Shown here piece after piece: positions 1 to 7,752 of a stretch of DNA of 16,686 bases. The notes below the pieces were generated by a model that saw nothing but the letters and a program-made list of their open reading frames with translations, ran no database searches and was not told the DNA's origin. Both the position numbers and the translations under genes were made by a program. The stretch spans positions 1 to 16,686 of the forward strand of contig URYI01000032.1 in NCBI GenBank assembly GCA_900552055.1, in the 5' to 3' direction. The first letter of the stretch is position 1. Every line of letters begins with the position of its first letter. Source of the DNA: an uncultured Eubacteriales bacterium (GTDB lineage Bacteria > Bacillota > Clostridia > Christensenellales > QALW01).

Positions 1-88
1 CAGGACACTCAAACAGCCCTGTCCTGACCGTATATGCCCTTGTCAATTTAGGGTAATTAAGGCCCGCAAAAGCGGGCTTCTAGCGTGT

Positions 89-130
89 CGAAAAAGTCAC
101 CATTTTAATCGGGAATAAGCTTGAAAATCA
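89..130. repeat. Imperfect direct repeat, copy 1
   Basis: CGAAAAAGTCA, TTTTAAT and AATAAGCTTGAAAATCA occur here in the same order as at 715-786. The copies differ by a 3-base indel (CCA), a one-A indel, and about 30 extra bases in the second copy, which contain a hairpin. The second copy is the veg/DUF1540 divergent intergenic region, so this one could be the relic of a duplicated upstream region. Confidence 0.5.
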
Positions 131-180
131 AAGATTCCCGGACTGTACTCTATCCCCGCAAATACCACCAAGTGCTATTG

Positions 181-205
181 AAAAACCGCTTATAAAGCGG
201 TTTTT
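181..205. terminator. Bidirectional intrinsic terminator
   Basis: The perfect stem AAAAACCGCTT / AAGCGGTTTTT has an 11-base-pair arm and a 3-base ATA loop. It is flanked by an A-run on one side and a T-run on the other, so it can work on either strand. It would stop minus-strand transcription coming from veg and plus-strand transcription from whatever lies left of the window. Confidence 0.8.
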
Positions 206-400
206 CGCTTATAAGGAGTTTTTTCCGCAGCACCCGCGGGGGAACAAAATGCGGCTAAACATCTCAAAAATATTAAATTTCAGGTTTAGCGGCAGTCTGA
301 AAGCACAAAAGCAGGCTTTTAATTATTTCCTTTTAATGCCGCTCTTCTCAACTAAGCCCGGCACGGCTTTGAAGGGTAACATGTGCCTTGCTGCGCATTA

Positions 401-703
401 TTACACTGCCCCAGCATGCTCGCTTTCCAGCATTACAGTTTTGGTTAAAACGTCGTTATAGCTGTAGGTAAGCTTTCTTTCCACTCCGTCCAGCTGCACG
501 CTGAGAGTAAAAACATTGGGATATACGCCGCATATTATGCCATCGTAATGAGTTATCCTCTTTCGCCCTATATCCGCGCTTACCTTTACTCTCCGTCCCA
601 GCATGCCGCCTACCCTGGCCTTTATCCTGTTTATCTCCTGCATATCTTCCGGCTCCGTTTCTCCGTGCGAGGGCACGGTTTTTATTTTCTTTATGCTTTT
701 CAT
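401..703 (-). CDS. veg: Veg family protein (DUF1021)
   Basis: A 100-residue protein that matches the Veg family from about residue 22 to 92. The recognisable pattern is KARVGGMLGRRV, then GRKR, then YPNVFTLSVQLD and the closing LTYSYNDVLTKTV, close to B. subtilis Veg. Veg is a small, basic, abundant Firmicute protein reported to promote biofilm gene expression; its biochemistry is unsettled. The usual family length is about 80-90 residues, and this copy has about 20 extra N-terminal residues if the ATG at 703 is used. A GGAG lies about 7 bases before that ATG; a second ATG at codon 21 also has a purine-rich upstream stretch and would give a family-typical protein, so the start is open between the two. 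It is transcribed away from the DUF1540 operon and probably ends at the terminator at 181-205. Confidence 0.88.
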   Translation of the reverse strand: MKSIKKIKTVPSHGETEPEDMQEINRIKARVGGMLGRRVKVSADIGRKRITHYDGIICGVYPNVFTLSVQLDGVERKLTYSYNDVLTKTVMLESEHAGAV

Positions 704-714
704 ATATTATGCTC

Positions 715-786
715 CGAAAAAGTCATTTTAATGCAGAAAATACCAGCATATTTTCTTTACGGCGGGCAATAATAAGCTTGAAATCA
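715..786. repeat. Imperfect direct repeat, copy 2, with internal dyad
   Basis: Second copy of the block seen at 89-130, in the veg/DUF1540 divergent region. It additionally holds an 8-base-pair dyad, AGAAAATA (735-742) and TATTTTCT (749-756), with a CCAGCA loop. The dyad could be a regulator site serving both directions, or part of a leader structure. Confidence 0.45.
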
Positions 787-807
787 TAATTAAGGAGAGA
801 AGAAGCC

Positions 808-978
808 ATGTCAATCAAAGGTTCGCAGAGCATAAGCTGCAATGTTAATTCCTGTGCTTTTAACCAGGAGAGAAAATGTACTCTAAAGGCCATAGTAGTG
901 GCTCCGTGTCCTCATGGAAATTCCGGAAAGCCAGAGGATGAAAGTATGTGTGCAAGTTATTATAAGAGGATGAATTAG
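808..978 (+). CDS. DUF1540 cysteine-rich small protein, single module
   Basis: A 56-residue frame: ATG at 808, TAG at 976-978, preceded by TAAGGAGAG about 10 bases upstream. It begins MSIKGSQSISCNVNSC. Cysteines fall at 11, 16, 24, 34 and 48, so the opening spacing is C-x4-C-x7-C, the same as in both modules of the next gene, followed by the hydrophobic stretch KAIVV typical of DUF1540. Function of this family is unknown; the cysteine pattern suggests metal or redox binding, but that is inference. The stop is one base before the ATG of the next DUF1540 gene, so the two are almost certainly cotranscribed. Its shortness makes it easy to lose in automatic annotation. Confidence 0.88.
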   Translation: MSIKGSQSISCNVNSCAFNQERKCTLKAIVVAPCPHGNSGKPEDESMCASYYKRMN

Positions 979-979
979 T

Positions 980-1330
980 ATGGAAAGCAATATTGAATGT
1001 GATGCCGTGCGCTGCCTTCATAATAAGAACGGCAAGTGCGATGCACATCACATAAACGTAAGATGCAGCGATAACCTGGCAGTGGGAGACGCTCATTGCA
1101 ACAGCTATGCCTATCCTATCAACAATGCCGGCAGCAAGCTTTTAATGGAAATGGGCAAAGATATGACTGTCGACCGCACTGTAAAAGACGCTAGGATTAC
1201 AGTAGCATGTTCAGCGAAAAACTGTATTCATAATAACGAATACATTTGCAGAGCAAGAAGCATCAAGATTCAGGATCCAAGCTTTACGCCTCTGAAAGAT
1301 TGCGCGTGTCAGACTTATTCCCCAAAATGA
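980..1330 (+). CDS. DUF1540 protein with two tandem modules
   Basis: A 116-residue protein with two copies of the DUF1540 pattern. Module 1 has cysteines at 7, 12, 20, 29 and 40; module 2 at 77, 82, 90, 108 and 110. Both open with C-x4-C-x7-C and carry the CxA..I.V signature (CDAHHINV and CRARSIKI). A linker of about 35 residues separates them. There is no signal peptide or membrane segment, so it should be cytoplasmic. The start lies one base after the stop of the single-module gene; a GAGG about 10 bases upstream, inside the preceding gene, serves as ribosome site. The pair looks like a local duplication. Function unknown; metal binding is plausible from the cysteines. Confidence 0.88.
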   Translation: MESNIECDAVRCLHNKNGKCDAHHINVRCSDNLAVGDAHCNSYAYPINNAGSKLLMEMGKDMTVDRTVKDARITVACSAKNCIHNNEYICRARSIKIQDPSFTPLKDCACQTYSPK

Positions 1331-1405
1331 TTTCAGTTCTTTTGGGCTGACGAGCGCAGAAGAACATTTAAACCCGGACGAGATATTTACTTCCAGTCCG
1401 GGTTT
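1321..1405 (+). terminator. Two stem-loops ending the DUF1540 operon
   Basis: CCCAAAA (1321-1327) pairs with TTTTGGG (1340-1346) across the stop codon. AAACCCGGAC (1370-1379) pairs perfectly with GTCCGGGTTT (1396-1405), a 10-base-pair stem with a 16-base loop. The second, GC-rich at its core with A/T ends, is the likelier terminator. Its T-run is only three bases, so efficiency is uncertain. Confidence 0.5.
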
Positions 1406-1425
1406 AATGCTGTGTTAAGGTAAAG

Positions 1426-1447
1426 GCCGGCGCCCTTAGGCGCCGGC
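1426..1447 (-). terminator. GC-rich stem-loop, probable end of the lipoprotein transcript
   Basis: GCCGGCGCC (1426-1434) and GGCGCCGGC (1439-1447) form a perfect 9-base-pair stem with a 4-base loop. It lies about 150 bases downstream of the minus-strand lipoprotein gene. Read on the minus strand the hairpin is followed by CTTTACC, a poor T-tract, so this could be a terminator or a transcript-stabilising 3' hairpin. A smaller CTGCC/GGCAG hairpin lies at 1479-1497. Confidence 0.45.
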
Positions 1448-1599
1448 TTATGGTTCAGGCTTTTAACCTTTATGCATACTGCCCGTTTGACAGGCAGCTG
1501 TGATTTAATCAAATGCCGCCTTTGGTTAGTTAGCGCGGCCGCCTTTAGCAGCACCGCTTGCTATTTTAAAGGCATCCGCATATCAAAAATCTTAAACCG

Positions 1600-4329
1600 C
1601 TAATTTTTAACCAGCCTGTATTCCACACTGGTTGCGCCGGGCGCGGGAATATTATAGCTTAGCTCATATTTCCCTTTTCCCGAATCGTAATAGCACTGCC
1701 AGTAATCATTGCCGTTTACCGACTGATTAAGTTTCACCCACTCGTCTCCCGCTTTATATTCCAGAGAATAGCCCGAATAGTCCCCCAGGCCGGTTATGGT
1801 AACTGGAATATATGAAAACCCGCCTGTAATGCTGAACTGCACTGTCTCCTCCTGGGCCTCTATTTTCAGGGGAAGATTGTCTATCAGGCTGCCGCGTGAA
1901 ACTGAAACGCTGTATTTAGAGGTATTATAGTAGTATTCAGCCATTTTGTAAGTATTAAAGTATTCCTCAGGTATATCGTTGACGGCTGATGTTTCAATAT
2001 AATACAGTTCTTTATTAAATGGCAGATTTACATATTCCACCTTGCCGCTGACCCTGCTGCCTGCTTTTATCGTATTGCCTACAGCTGCCGGCGGGGATAA
2101 TTCCGCCAGAGGCGCGTACCAGTTGGCCCAGTCGGTATATGAGCGGTACAGACTGACGCAGGGCTGAGTATAGGTCACGCCGTTAAGAGTAGCGCTGTAT
2201 TCCTTAACGGCCAGCATTCGATTGGCCACAAGCCTGCTCTGGCCCCAGCTGGACTGCGTCTGGTCGTTAAACACCTCGCCTGTTGTACCCGTAAACGCTA
2301 TATAGCAGCCCGTCCCCGGCACCTCTATGCGCTGCATGGTATCGCTGCCTATATATCCGGTTTCCCTGGTATAGTCCAATTCAAATTCCGCCCCGTATTC
2401 CTGACCGTTTAGCGTAAAATTAATAGGGCCGTCGTCGTTGCCTATAGTCATGGTAGGATAATAGACCACATTATAAAAATCCGAACCTATCTGATAAAAG
2501 GCCAGACGCTCAAATTCAACATCCTTTAAAAATTCATACTCGAAGGTATGCAGCGCCTTGCTCAAATCATCGGTGCGCCCCAGGTTGGCAGTCATTTTTA
2601 CAGCTATGGAGTCATCCGAGGTTACAGCCGTATAAATTACCTCCGTAACATTAGGCCCCTGCTTGCGGAAATGTATCTTCATATTCTTAAAGCCCACATA
2701 TTCCCCGCTGGTATCGGTATATATCAGGAAGTTCCCGCCGCCGTTTGAATTGACCCAGCCGTACTGCTGACCGCCCTCAGTCGTTATGCCGAAGGGCACT
2801 ATATCCACAATAAAGCCCGAACGGCAGTTGTTTTCCGCGTCATAGCAAAATGCCTCGTGGGAGGAGCCTATTGCGCTGGTCTCCCATACCTGGCCGCTCT
2901 GGCGGCCTATCCAGCCTGCCAGGCAGAGCTGCGCATGGCTGGCGGCGTATAATTGGCCCCATTGGGCGTAAGCTATGGTAAATTCATATTCCACGCCCGT
3001 ATAAGCAGGCACCTCTATCATGGTATAGGCATGCAGCCAGGTGCCCTCCAGATACCTGTGCGGGTCGTCGGCAGGATAGTTATCCCCAAGATAGTGCCAG
3101 TTCTTGGTAAGCTGGACGCTCAGGCCTGTGGGTTCGCCTGTATTAATGTCCCGTATCATAGGCGTCAGCCCCTCCACGCCGAACTGTCCGTCTTTATAAA
3201 ACATTATAGGCACCTTAATTGTCTGCCCTGTTGGGTTTTTGACGGTAAATTTCAGCCGGTCATATGAGGTACGCGCCTCTTCGTCGGCAAAATCAGTCAG
3301 ACGATTGGTGTTCATGCGGTTGGTGCTTATTATAAAATAGCCGTGCTCCGCGTCATATGTGACATCCTGGTTCCTGCCCTCGCTGGGCTCTATCTGCACG
3401 GCGGACACCTGGGCGCTCCCCACATCGCGCTGATAAACGGCGTCCTCCCTGGAAGCATTGAGAGAAGGAACGCATACAGCGCCGAAGCCCTGATATTCGT
3501 TAGCGGCCAAATCCTTGACGCATTTAAAGGTAATGGAGGAGCCGTCCGTCTCTAATTGAGCGCCGCTGTCCTTAGGAAGAACAAAGGTAAAGCCTTTGCC
3601 GTCCTCCCGTTTGAAAGTGGCCGCATATCCGTCGTCATAGACATCCACGCTGCTGAATTCTTCGCCCAGCTTCATAGTGAAGGACAATTCCGCATCCTCT
3701 ATGGCAGCATAGCTGTACAAATTAAAATAGAGGGAAAAATGCGACGGCATGGCCTTTATCTCCATGCGGCCCAATATATCCCCGCGGCCCCTGAACTGCA
3801 GAAAGAGCAGTTCCATACTCTGCATATAACGCCCGGATTCTATAATCATGGAATTAACTTCGCTGCCCGTTACTTTTTGTATCGCATAAGCATACGGATA
3901 ATCCTGGCCGTCAATATTAACATTATAATTCATCGTGCAGGAAGGCATCTCTTCAATCAGCGAAGCGTCCTGCGATTCTGCTTCGTCCTCAGTAGGCGCA
4001 TTTTCTATCCAGCCTAATTTGGTAATCATACCCAGCTTGGTATCTATGTTCATTCCGTAATAACCCGACTGTATGCATACCTCCGGCCTGCCCATTTCCG
4101 AATTATTTGCATTTACAAAGCCGTTTTTCCACCACATGTACACATAATCGCGGTAATCGGGCTGCTGCACAAATTCTGAATCCATAACTATCTCCCTATT
4201 TTCTGCTGTTTGCGTACCGTTGTCTGTTCCCGCTGTTAATTCCGCATTCGGCCCCGTTTCACATGAGGACAGGGACAGCGGCACCATTATTGCAGCTATA
4301 AGCGCCAGCATTTTCTTATATCCTGCCAA
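1600..4329 (-). CDS. Large secreted lipoprotein of unknown function
   Basis: A 909-residue protein. The start is TTG (4329-4327): a perfect GGAGG sits 8 bases upstream, while no comparable site precedes the ATG at codon 7. The N-terminus is a lipoprotein signal: KK at 5-6, a hydrophobic run from 7 to 20, then lipobox LSSC with Cys23 as the lipidated residue, so the mature protein should sit on the outer face of the membrane. The rest is rich in Tyr, Trp, Gly and beta-favouring sequence with no further membrane segment, suggesting several beta-sandwich domains. A block with SHAQLCLAGW and the following WETSAIG...EAFCYD recalls, from memory only, large secreted proteins of unknown function in carbohydrate-degrading bacteria; I cannot assign a catalytic family. 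It is divergent to the rhamnosidase, so a role in binding or processing of a rhamnose-containing glycan is a reasonable guess, not shown. Confidence 0.75.
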   Translation of the reverse strand: MAGYKKMLALIAAIMVPLSLSSCETGPNAELTAGTDNGTQTAENREIVMDSEFVQQPDYRDYVYMWWKNGFVNANNSEMGRPEVCIQSGYYGMNIDTKLGMITKLGWIENAPTEDEAESQDASLIEEMPSCTMNYNVNIDGQDYPYAYAIQKVTGSEVNSMIIESGRYMQSMELLFLQFRGRGDILGRMEIKAMPSHFSLYFNLYSYAAIEDAELSFTMKLGEEFSSVDVYDDGYAATFKREDGKGFTFVLPKDSGAQLETDGSSITFKCVKDLAANEYQGFGAVCVPSLNASREDAVYQRDVGSAQVSAVQIEPSEGRNQDVTYDAEHGYFIISTNRMNTNRLTDFADEEARTSYDRLKFTVKNPTGQTIKVPIMFYKDGQFGVEGLTPMIRDINTGEPTGLSVQLTKNWHYLGDNYPADDPHRYLEGTWLHAYTMIEVPAYTGVEYEFTIAYAQWGQLYAASHAQLCLAGWIGRQSGQVWETSAIGSSHEAFCYDAENNCRSGFIVDIVPFGITTEGGQQYGWVNSNGGGNFLIYTDTSGEYVGFKNMKIHFRKQGPNVTEVIYTAVTSDDSIAVKMTANLGRTDDLSKALHTFEYEFLKDVEFERLAFYQIGSDFYNVVYYPTMTIGNDDGPINFTLNGQEYGAEFELDYTRETGYIGSDTMQRIEVPGTGCYIAFTGTTGEVFNDQTQSSWGQSRLVANRMLAVKEYSATLNGVTYTQPCVSLYRSYTDWANWYAPLAELSPPAAVGNTIKAGSRVSGKVEYVNLPFNKELYYIETSAVNDIPEEYFNTYKMAEYYYNTSKYSVSVSRGSLIDNLPLKIEAQEETVQFSITGGFSYIPVTITGLGDYSGYSLEYKAGDEWVKLNQSVNGNDYWQCYYDSGKGKYELSYNIPAPGATSVEYRLVKN

Positions 4330-4433
4330 TTTGCTTCCTCCTTCTGGATTATGGCTCCGCCAATATTTCTGCGTTATATTCTTGGAGTGTTTTATTCTAA
4401 AGATATCTTTGACTGTATTAGTTTAACCTGAGA

Positions 4434-4450
4434 CATTGCGGTCCGCAATG
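4434..4450. promoter_or_regulatory. 17-base perfect palindrome, candidate operator
   Basis: CATTGCGG-T-CCGCAATG has two 8-base arms around a single central base, about 105 bases upstream of the lipoprotein start and about 550 upstream of the rhamnosidase. The length and the odd-centred symmetry fit a site for a dimeric regulator such as a LacI- or GntR-type protein, but no regulator gene is in the window and a second copy of the site was not found. Confidence 0.4.
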
Positions 4451-4972
4451 CACAATACTAACCATAAAAGCAACAAAAGTAACCGTAAAACCGGTTATTT
4501 TCTGAATGTAATGACCGCGGGTGTCCAAACGAAATCTTTAAATGCAGAAGCGCAGCCAATACCATGTTCATATTAAAAATATAAATAGCCCCGTTATGCA
4601 AGGGATATACGCTTCAGCTTTGTAAATCCGCCTGCTGCCCGCGTTATCCTCAACCGGCGCAGAGGGGCTGCGCCTTATTTGGCCCGAAAGCAGAGAGCTG
4701 CCGGAAAGCTGAGGCCATAACACCAAAATGTGCTGATTTACGCCCATTAAAACTACCTAGGCCAATTTATCCGGCATATATGAAAGGCAACTCAGCAGCA
4801 AGGCAAATTCCGTCATTCGGGAGCGCATTATCCCCTGCATACCGACGCTATAAATGCTTCCTGATGATAATTATACATAAAAAGCTAAACTGGAAGTAAA
4901 ATAAGTTAGAAACGGGCATCAGCAAGTTAATATTGTCTATGGCGTTTTTTATAAAATTATTGTATCCTGTCA

Positions 4973-4981
4973 TGGTATAAA
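4973..4981 (+). promoter_or_regulatory. Extended -10 promoter candidate for the rhamnosidase
   Basis: TGGTATAAA fits the extended -10 pattern TGnTATAAT with one mismatch in the hexamer. No good -35 box lies 17 bases upstream, which extended -10 promoters can tolerate. Transcription would begin near 4988, giving a leader of about 20 bases that includes the GGAGG at 4994-4998. Confidence 0.35.
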
Positions 4982-5006
4982 TTTTAATATAATGGAGGTA
5001 TTATAT

Positions 5007-7706
5007 ATGGATTGCAAAAGCTGCAGGATGGGCAGCATAAAGCCCGTCTCGCTTATGGTGGAGCAGGTGGAGAATCCCCTTGGAATCTTCCGCAGCCAGC
5101 CCCGCTTTTCCTGGCAGATACCCTGTTCCCAAAAGGGCAATTACCAGAAATCCTACCGGATAGAATGCGCTTCTGCCCGTGAGCTCCTGGAAAAAGGCGA
5201 AGCCGATCTTTGGGACAGCGGAACAGTCAGCAGCAATGAGCTGAATCTTGTTCCCTACCAAGGCAAGCCCCTGTCCAGCTTGCAGGGAGTATACTGGAGG
5301 GTCCGCATTACCGACGCCTTTGATAAACAGGGCGAGCCCAGCGATATTGCCTATTTTGAAATGGGTCTGCTGGATAAGAACGAATGGAAGGGCCTCTGGC
5401 TGACCGACCGGCTCTATAAAAACAAATCCGCCTGCTATTTCCGCAGCGATTTTAATGTCAAGCCCGGACTTAAGCGCGCCCGCGCACTGGTTTCGGGCAT
5501 AGGCTACAACATTGTAAGCATTAACGGCGCCCGGCAGGGAGACGCTGTTTTAGACCCAGGCTGGACTACATACGACAAAAGAGTGCAGTACCGCGTCCAC
5601 GATATAACCGCCGACCTTAAAGAGGGAGAAAACACCATCGGCGTGACCCTGGGCGAAGGCTGGTATCACAATAACCATTACTGCTTTAATGGCTTCTCCT
5701 TCATTGAAGCCCTGCACTGGCTGGGTCAGCCCCGCTTTACCGCGCAGCTCTTCTTTGAATACGAGGACGGCAGCACCCAATGGATATATTCCAGGCCTGA
5801 AGACTGGAAGAGCAGCTACGGCCCCATAATTTATAACGACGTATTTAACGGCGAGCACTATGACGCGCGCCTTGAAATGCCCGGCTGGGACACCCCCGCC
5901 GCCAAAGACTGGCCCTGGAGGCCCGCTAAGGAAATAGAAGGCCCCGGCGGAGAATTGGAGCCGGCTATCGCCGAGCCCATAAAGATAATACGCGAAATGA
6001 AACCCATAAGCGTTTCCCAGCCCAAAGAGGGAATCTATGTTTACGATATGGGCCAGAATTTCGCCGGCTGGGCCGAAATAAAGGTTAATGCTCCCAAAGA
6101 CACCAAAATAACGCTGAAATTTGCTGAAATGCTCTATGAGGACGGAACGGTCAACCAGGAAAATATGCGCTGGGCAGAAAACCGCGACATCTATTTCTGC
6201 AAGGGTACCGGCGAAGAGACATTCGAGCCTCACTTTACCTACCACGGCTTCCGCTTTGTGCAGATGGAAGGGGCTACGCCTGACCAATGCACAATTACCG
6301 GCAAGGTAGTGCGCTCTGCCGTACGCAAGACGGGTACTTTCTCCTGCTCGGACGAAATGCTCAACCGCATTCAGACGGCCGTGCTCTGGACAGAGGAAAG
6401 CAACTTGCATTCTGTGCCTACCGATTGCCCCCAGAGGGACGAACGCCAGGGCTGGACTAACGACGTTTCAGTGCGCGCTGAAGAAACCATATACAATTTC
6501 GGCATGGGCGCTTTCTACAGGAAATGGATGAAGGATCTGGTGGACGAGCAGGGAGCGGACGGCAGCATTACCGACGTTGCGCCCCGCTGCTACGGCTCGA
6601 TACACGCCGATCCCATATGCAGCGTATTCCTGCTTATTCCCTGGTTCAACTACATGTTCTACGGGGACGACTCCCTGATAAACGAATACTATGACAATAT
6701 GTGCCGCTGGGAGGATTTCTTGACCTCTCAGAGCAAAGACGGCATAGTGCAGTATTCAAATTACGGCGACTGGGCCGGCCCGCTGGACGGCTGCATGGGA
6801 GGCTGGGAGGCCAATATGGCGCTTTCGGCAATAACCCCCGGAACCTATATGTCTACGGTTTTCTATTATGTCAACGCGCGGCTGCTGGCCAAAATTGCTG
6901 AGCGCATAGGCCGAAATGCAGACATCGCCAAGCATAACGCGCTGGCCGACTATATTAAGGAGCAGCTGAATAAGGAATTCTTCAACTATGAAACCGCGCA
7001 GTACGCTCTTGGCTCCCAGGCATCCAATTCACTGGCCCTGCGCTTTGACCTGGTACCCGAAGGCTACCGCGAAAAGGTTAAAAAGAATTTAGCCGATGAT
7101 ATCAGAAAGCACAACGGTCATTTAACCACCGGCAATATCGCTACAAAATATATGCTGGAAGCGCTTTCGGATAACGACATGGGAGATTTGGCCTTTGAGA
7201 TAGCTACCCAGGAGGATTATCCCGGCTGGGGCTATATGTTTGCCAACGGCGCCACCACCATATGGGAACGCTGGGAGTTAGGCGTAACAGCTGCCATGAA
7301 CTCGCACAACCATCCCATGTACTGCACCATAAGCACCTGGTTCTTCAAGCATTTGACGGGTATACGTCCTCTGGAAAAGGGATTTGACCGTATATTAGTT
7401 GCTCCTCAGCCCGTAAGCGGACTCACAGACGCCAGCGCCATTATGGAGACAGTCCGCGGCAATGTAGCTTCTGGCTGGAAAAAGCAGGAGGATAAGCTGA
7501 TTATGGATGTTATCATCCCGTTCGGCGCTTCGGCTTTAGTACGCATACCCAAGGAATACGGCGCCGTATATTCGGGTGAAAACTGCGTTTACGGAGCAAA
7601 CGGATTTAATGCAGAGGAAGGCATATCCGGTGCGCAGGAAAAAGACGGCTGCATAGAGCTTGAAATATCCAGCGGGCGCTATGCGTTTGTAGCCGTAAAG
7701 AGATAA
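5007..7706 (+). CDS. Alpha-L-rhamnosidase, glycoside hydrolase family 78
   Basis: An 899-residue enzyme that should hydrolyse terminal alpha-L-rhamnose from glycans or plant glycosides by an inverting mechanism. The start is the ATG at 5007: GGAGG at 4994-4998 is spaced 8 bases from it, whereas an in-frame ATG at 4992 would overlap that site. Order of parts: N-terminal beta domain (about 10-125), Bac_rhamnosid_N-type domain (about 145-315), beta domain (about 330-430), alpha/alpha barrel (about 435-780), C-terminal beta domain. The hallmark DCPQRDERQGWTND gives Asp473, Glu479 (expected general acid) and Asp486; TTIWERWE gives Glu754, expected general base. All are present. No signal peptide, so it acts in the cytoplasm on imported rhamnosides. 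Length matches the family. No sugar transporter is in the window. Confidence 0.95.
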   Translation: MDCKSCRMGSIKPVSLMVEQVENPLGIFRSQPRFSWQIPCSQKGNYQKSYRIECASARELLEKGEADLWDSGTVSSNELNLVPYQGKPLSSLQGVYWRVRITDAFDKQGEPSDIAYFEMGLLDKNEWKGLWLTDRLYKNKSACYFRSDFNVKPGLKRARALVSGIGYNIVSINGARQGDAVLDPGWTTYDKRVQYRVHDITADLKEGENTIGVTLGEGWYHNNHYCFNGFSFIEALHWLGQPRFTAQLFFEYEDGSTQWIYSRPEDWKSSYGPIIYNDVFNGEHYDARLEMPGWDTPAAKDWPWRPAKEIEGPGGELEPAIAEPIKIIREMKPISVSQPKEGIYVYDMGQNFAGWAEIKVNAPKDTKITLKFAEMLYEDGTVNQENMRWAENRDIYFCKGTGEETFEPHFTYHGFRFVQMEGATPDQCTITGKVVRSAVRKTGTFSCSDEMLNRIQTAVLWTEESNLHSVPTDCPQRDERQGWTNDVSVRAEETIYNFGMGAFYRKWMKDLVDEQGADGSITDVAPRCYGSIHADPICSVFLLIPWFNYMFYGDDSLINEYYDNMCRWEDFLTSQSKDGIVQYSNYGDWAGPLDGCMGGWEANMALSAITPGTYMSTVFYYVNARLLAKIAERIGRNADIAKHNALADYIKEQLNKEFFNYETAQYALGSQASNSLALRFDLVPEGYREKVKKNLADDIRKHNGHLTTGNIATKYMLEALSDNDMGDLAFEIATQEDYPGWGYMFANGATTIWERWELGVTAAMNSHNHPMYCTISTWFFKHLTGIRPLEKGFDRILVAPQPVSGLTDASAIMETVRGNVASGWKKQEDKLIMDVIIPFGASALVRIPKEYGAVYSGENCVYGANGFNAEEGISGAQEKDGCIELEISSGRYAFVAVKR

Positions 7707-7752
7707 TAACGGCACTGTCCGTATGTGTTGCGGCTCAGGATTGATTTTTAAA

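Larger units (their letters stand above)
1..400. other. Noncoding leader region with several stem-loops
   Basis: No coding sequence is supported here. Short stem-loops are visible: arms 1-7 and 20-26; a GCCCGC/GCGGGC hairpin at about 62-77; arms 110-116 and 134-140 (CGGGAAT/ATTCCCG); the strong terminator at 181-205; and arms 254-260 and 284-290 (GCTAAAC/GTTTAGC). On the minus strand the last hairpin is followed by a T-rich stretch, so it may also end the veg transcript. Bases 89-130 resemble 715-786 (listed separately). A 70-codon plus-strand frame from 249 overlaps veg antisense and was not accepted. Confidence 0.6.
4330..5006. other. Divergent intergenic region between lipoprotein and rhamnosidase
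   Basis: About 680 bases with no credible gene. It holds the ribosome site of the lipoprotein (4337-4341, minus), the 17-base palindrome at 4434-4450, a 10-base-pair stem-loop (4476-4485 with 4492-4501, one G-T pair), a terminator-like hairpin GGCGCAG/CTGCGCC (4656-4674) followed by TTATTT on the plus strand, and the rhamnosidase promoter and ribosome site near the right end. No plus-strand gene ends just before 4656, so that hairpin may end an untranslated transcript or simply insulate the two promoters. Confidence 0.6.

Noticed and set aside
3556..4017. 153-codon plus-strand frame antisense to the lipoprotein gene
   Set aside because: No ribosome site or family signature; it mirrors the reading frame of the lipoprotein.
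5550..6410. 286-codon minus-strand open frame inside the rhamnosidase gene
   Set aside because: It lies wholly antisense to a gene with intact GH78 motifs, has no recognisable domain, and such frames arise from codon bias in GC-rich coding DNA.
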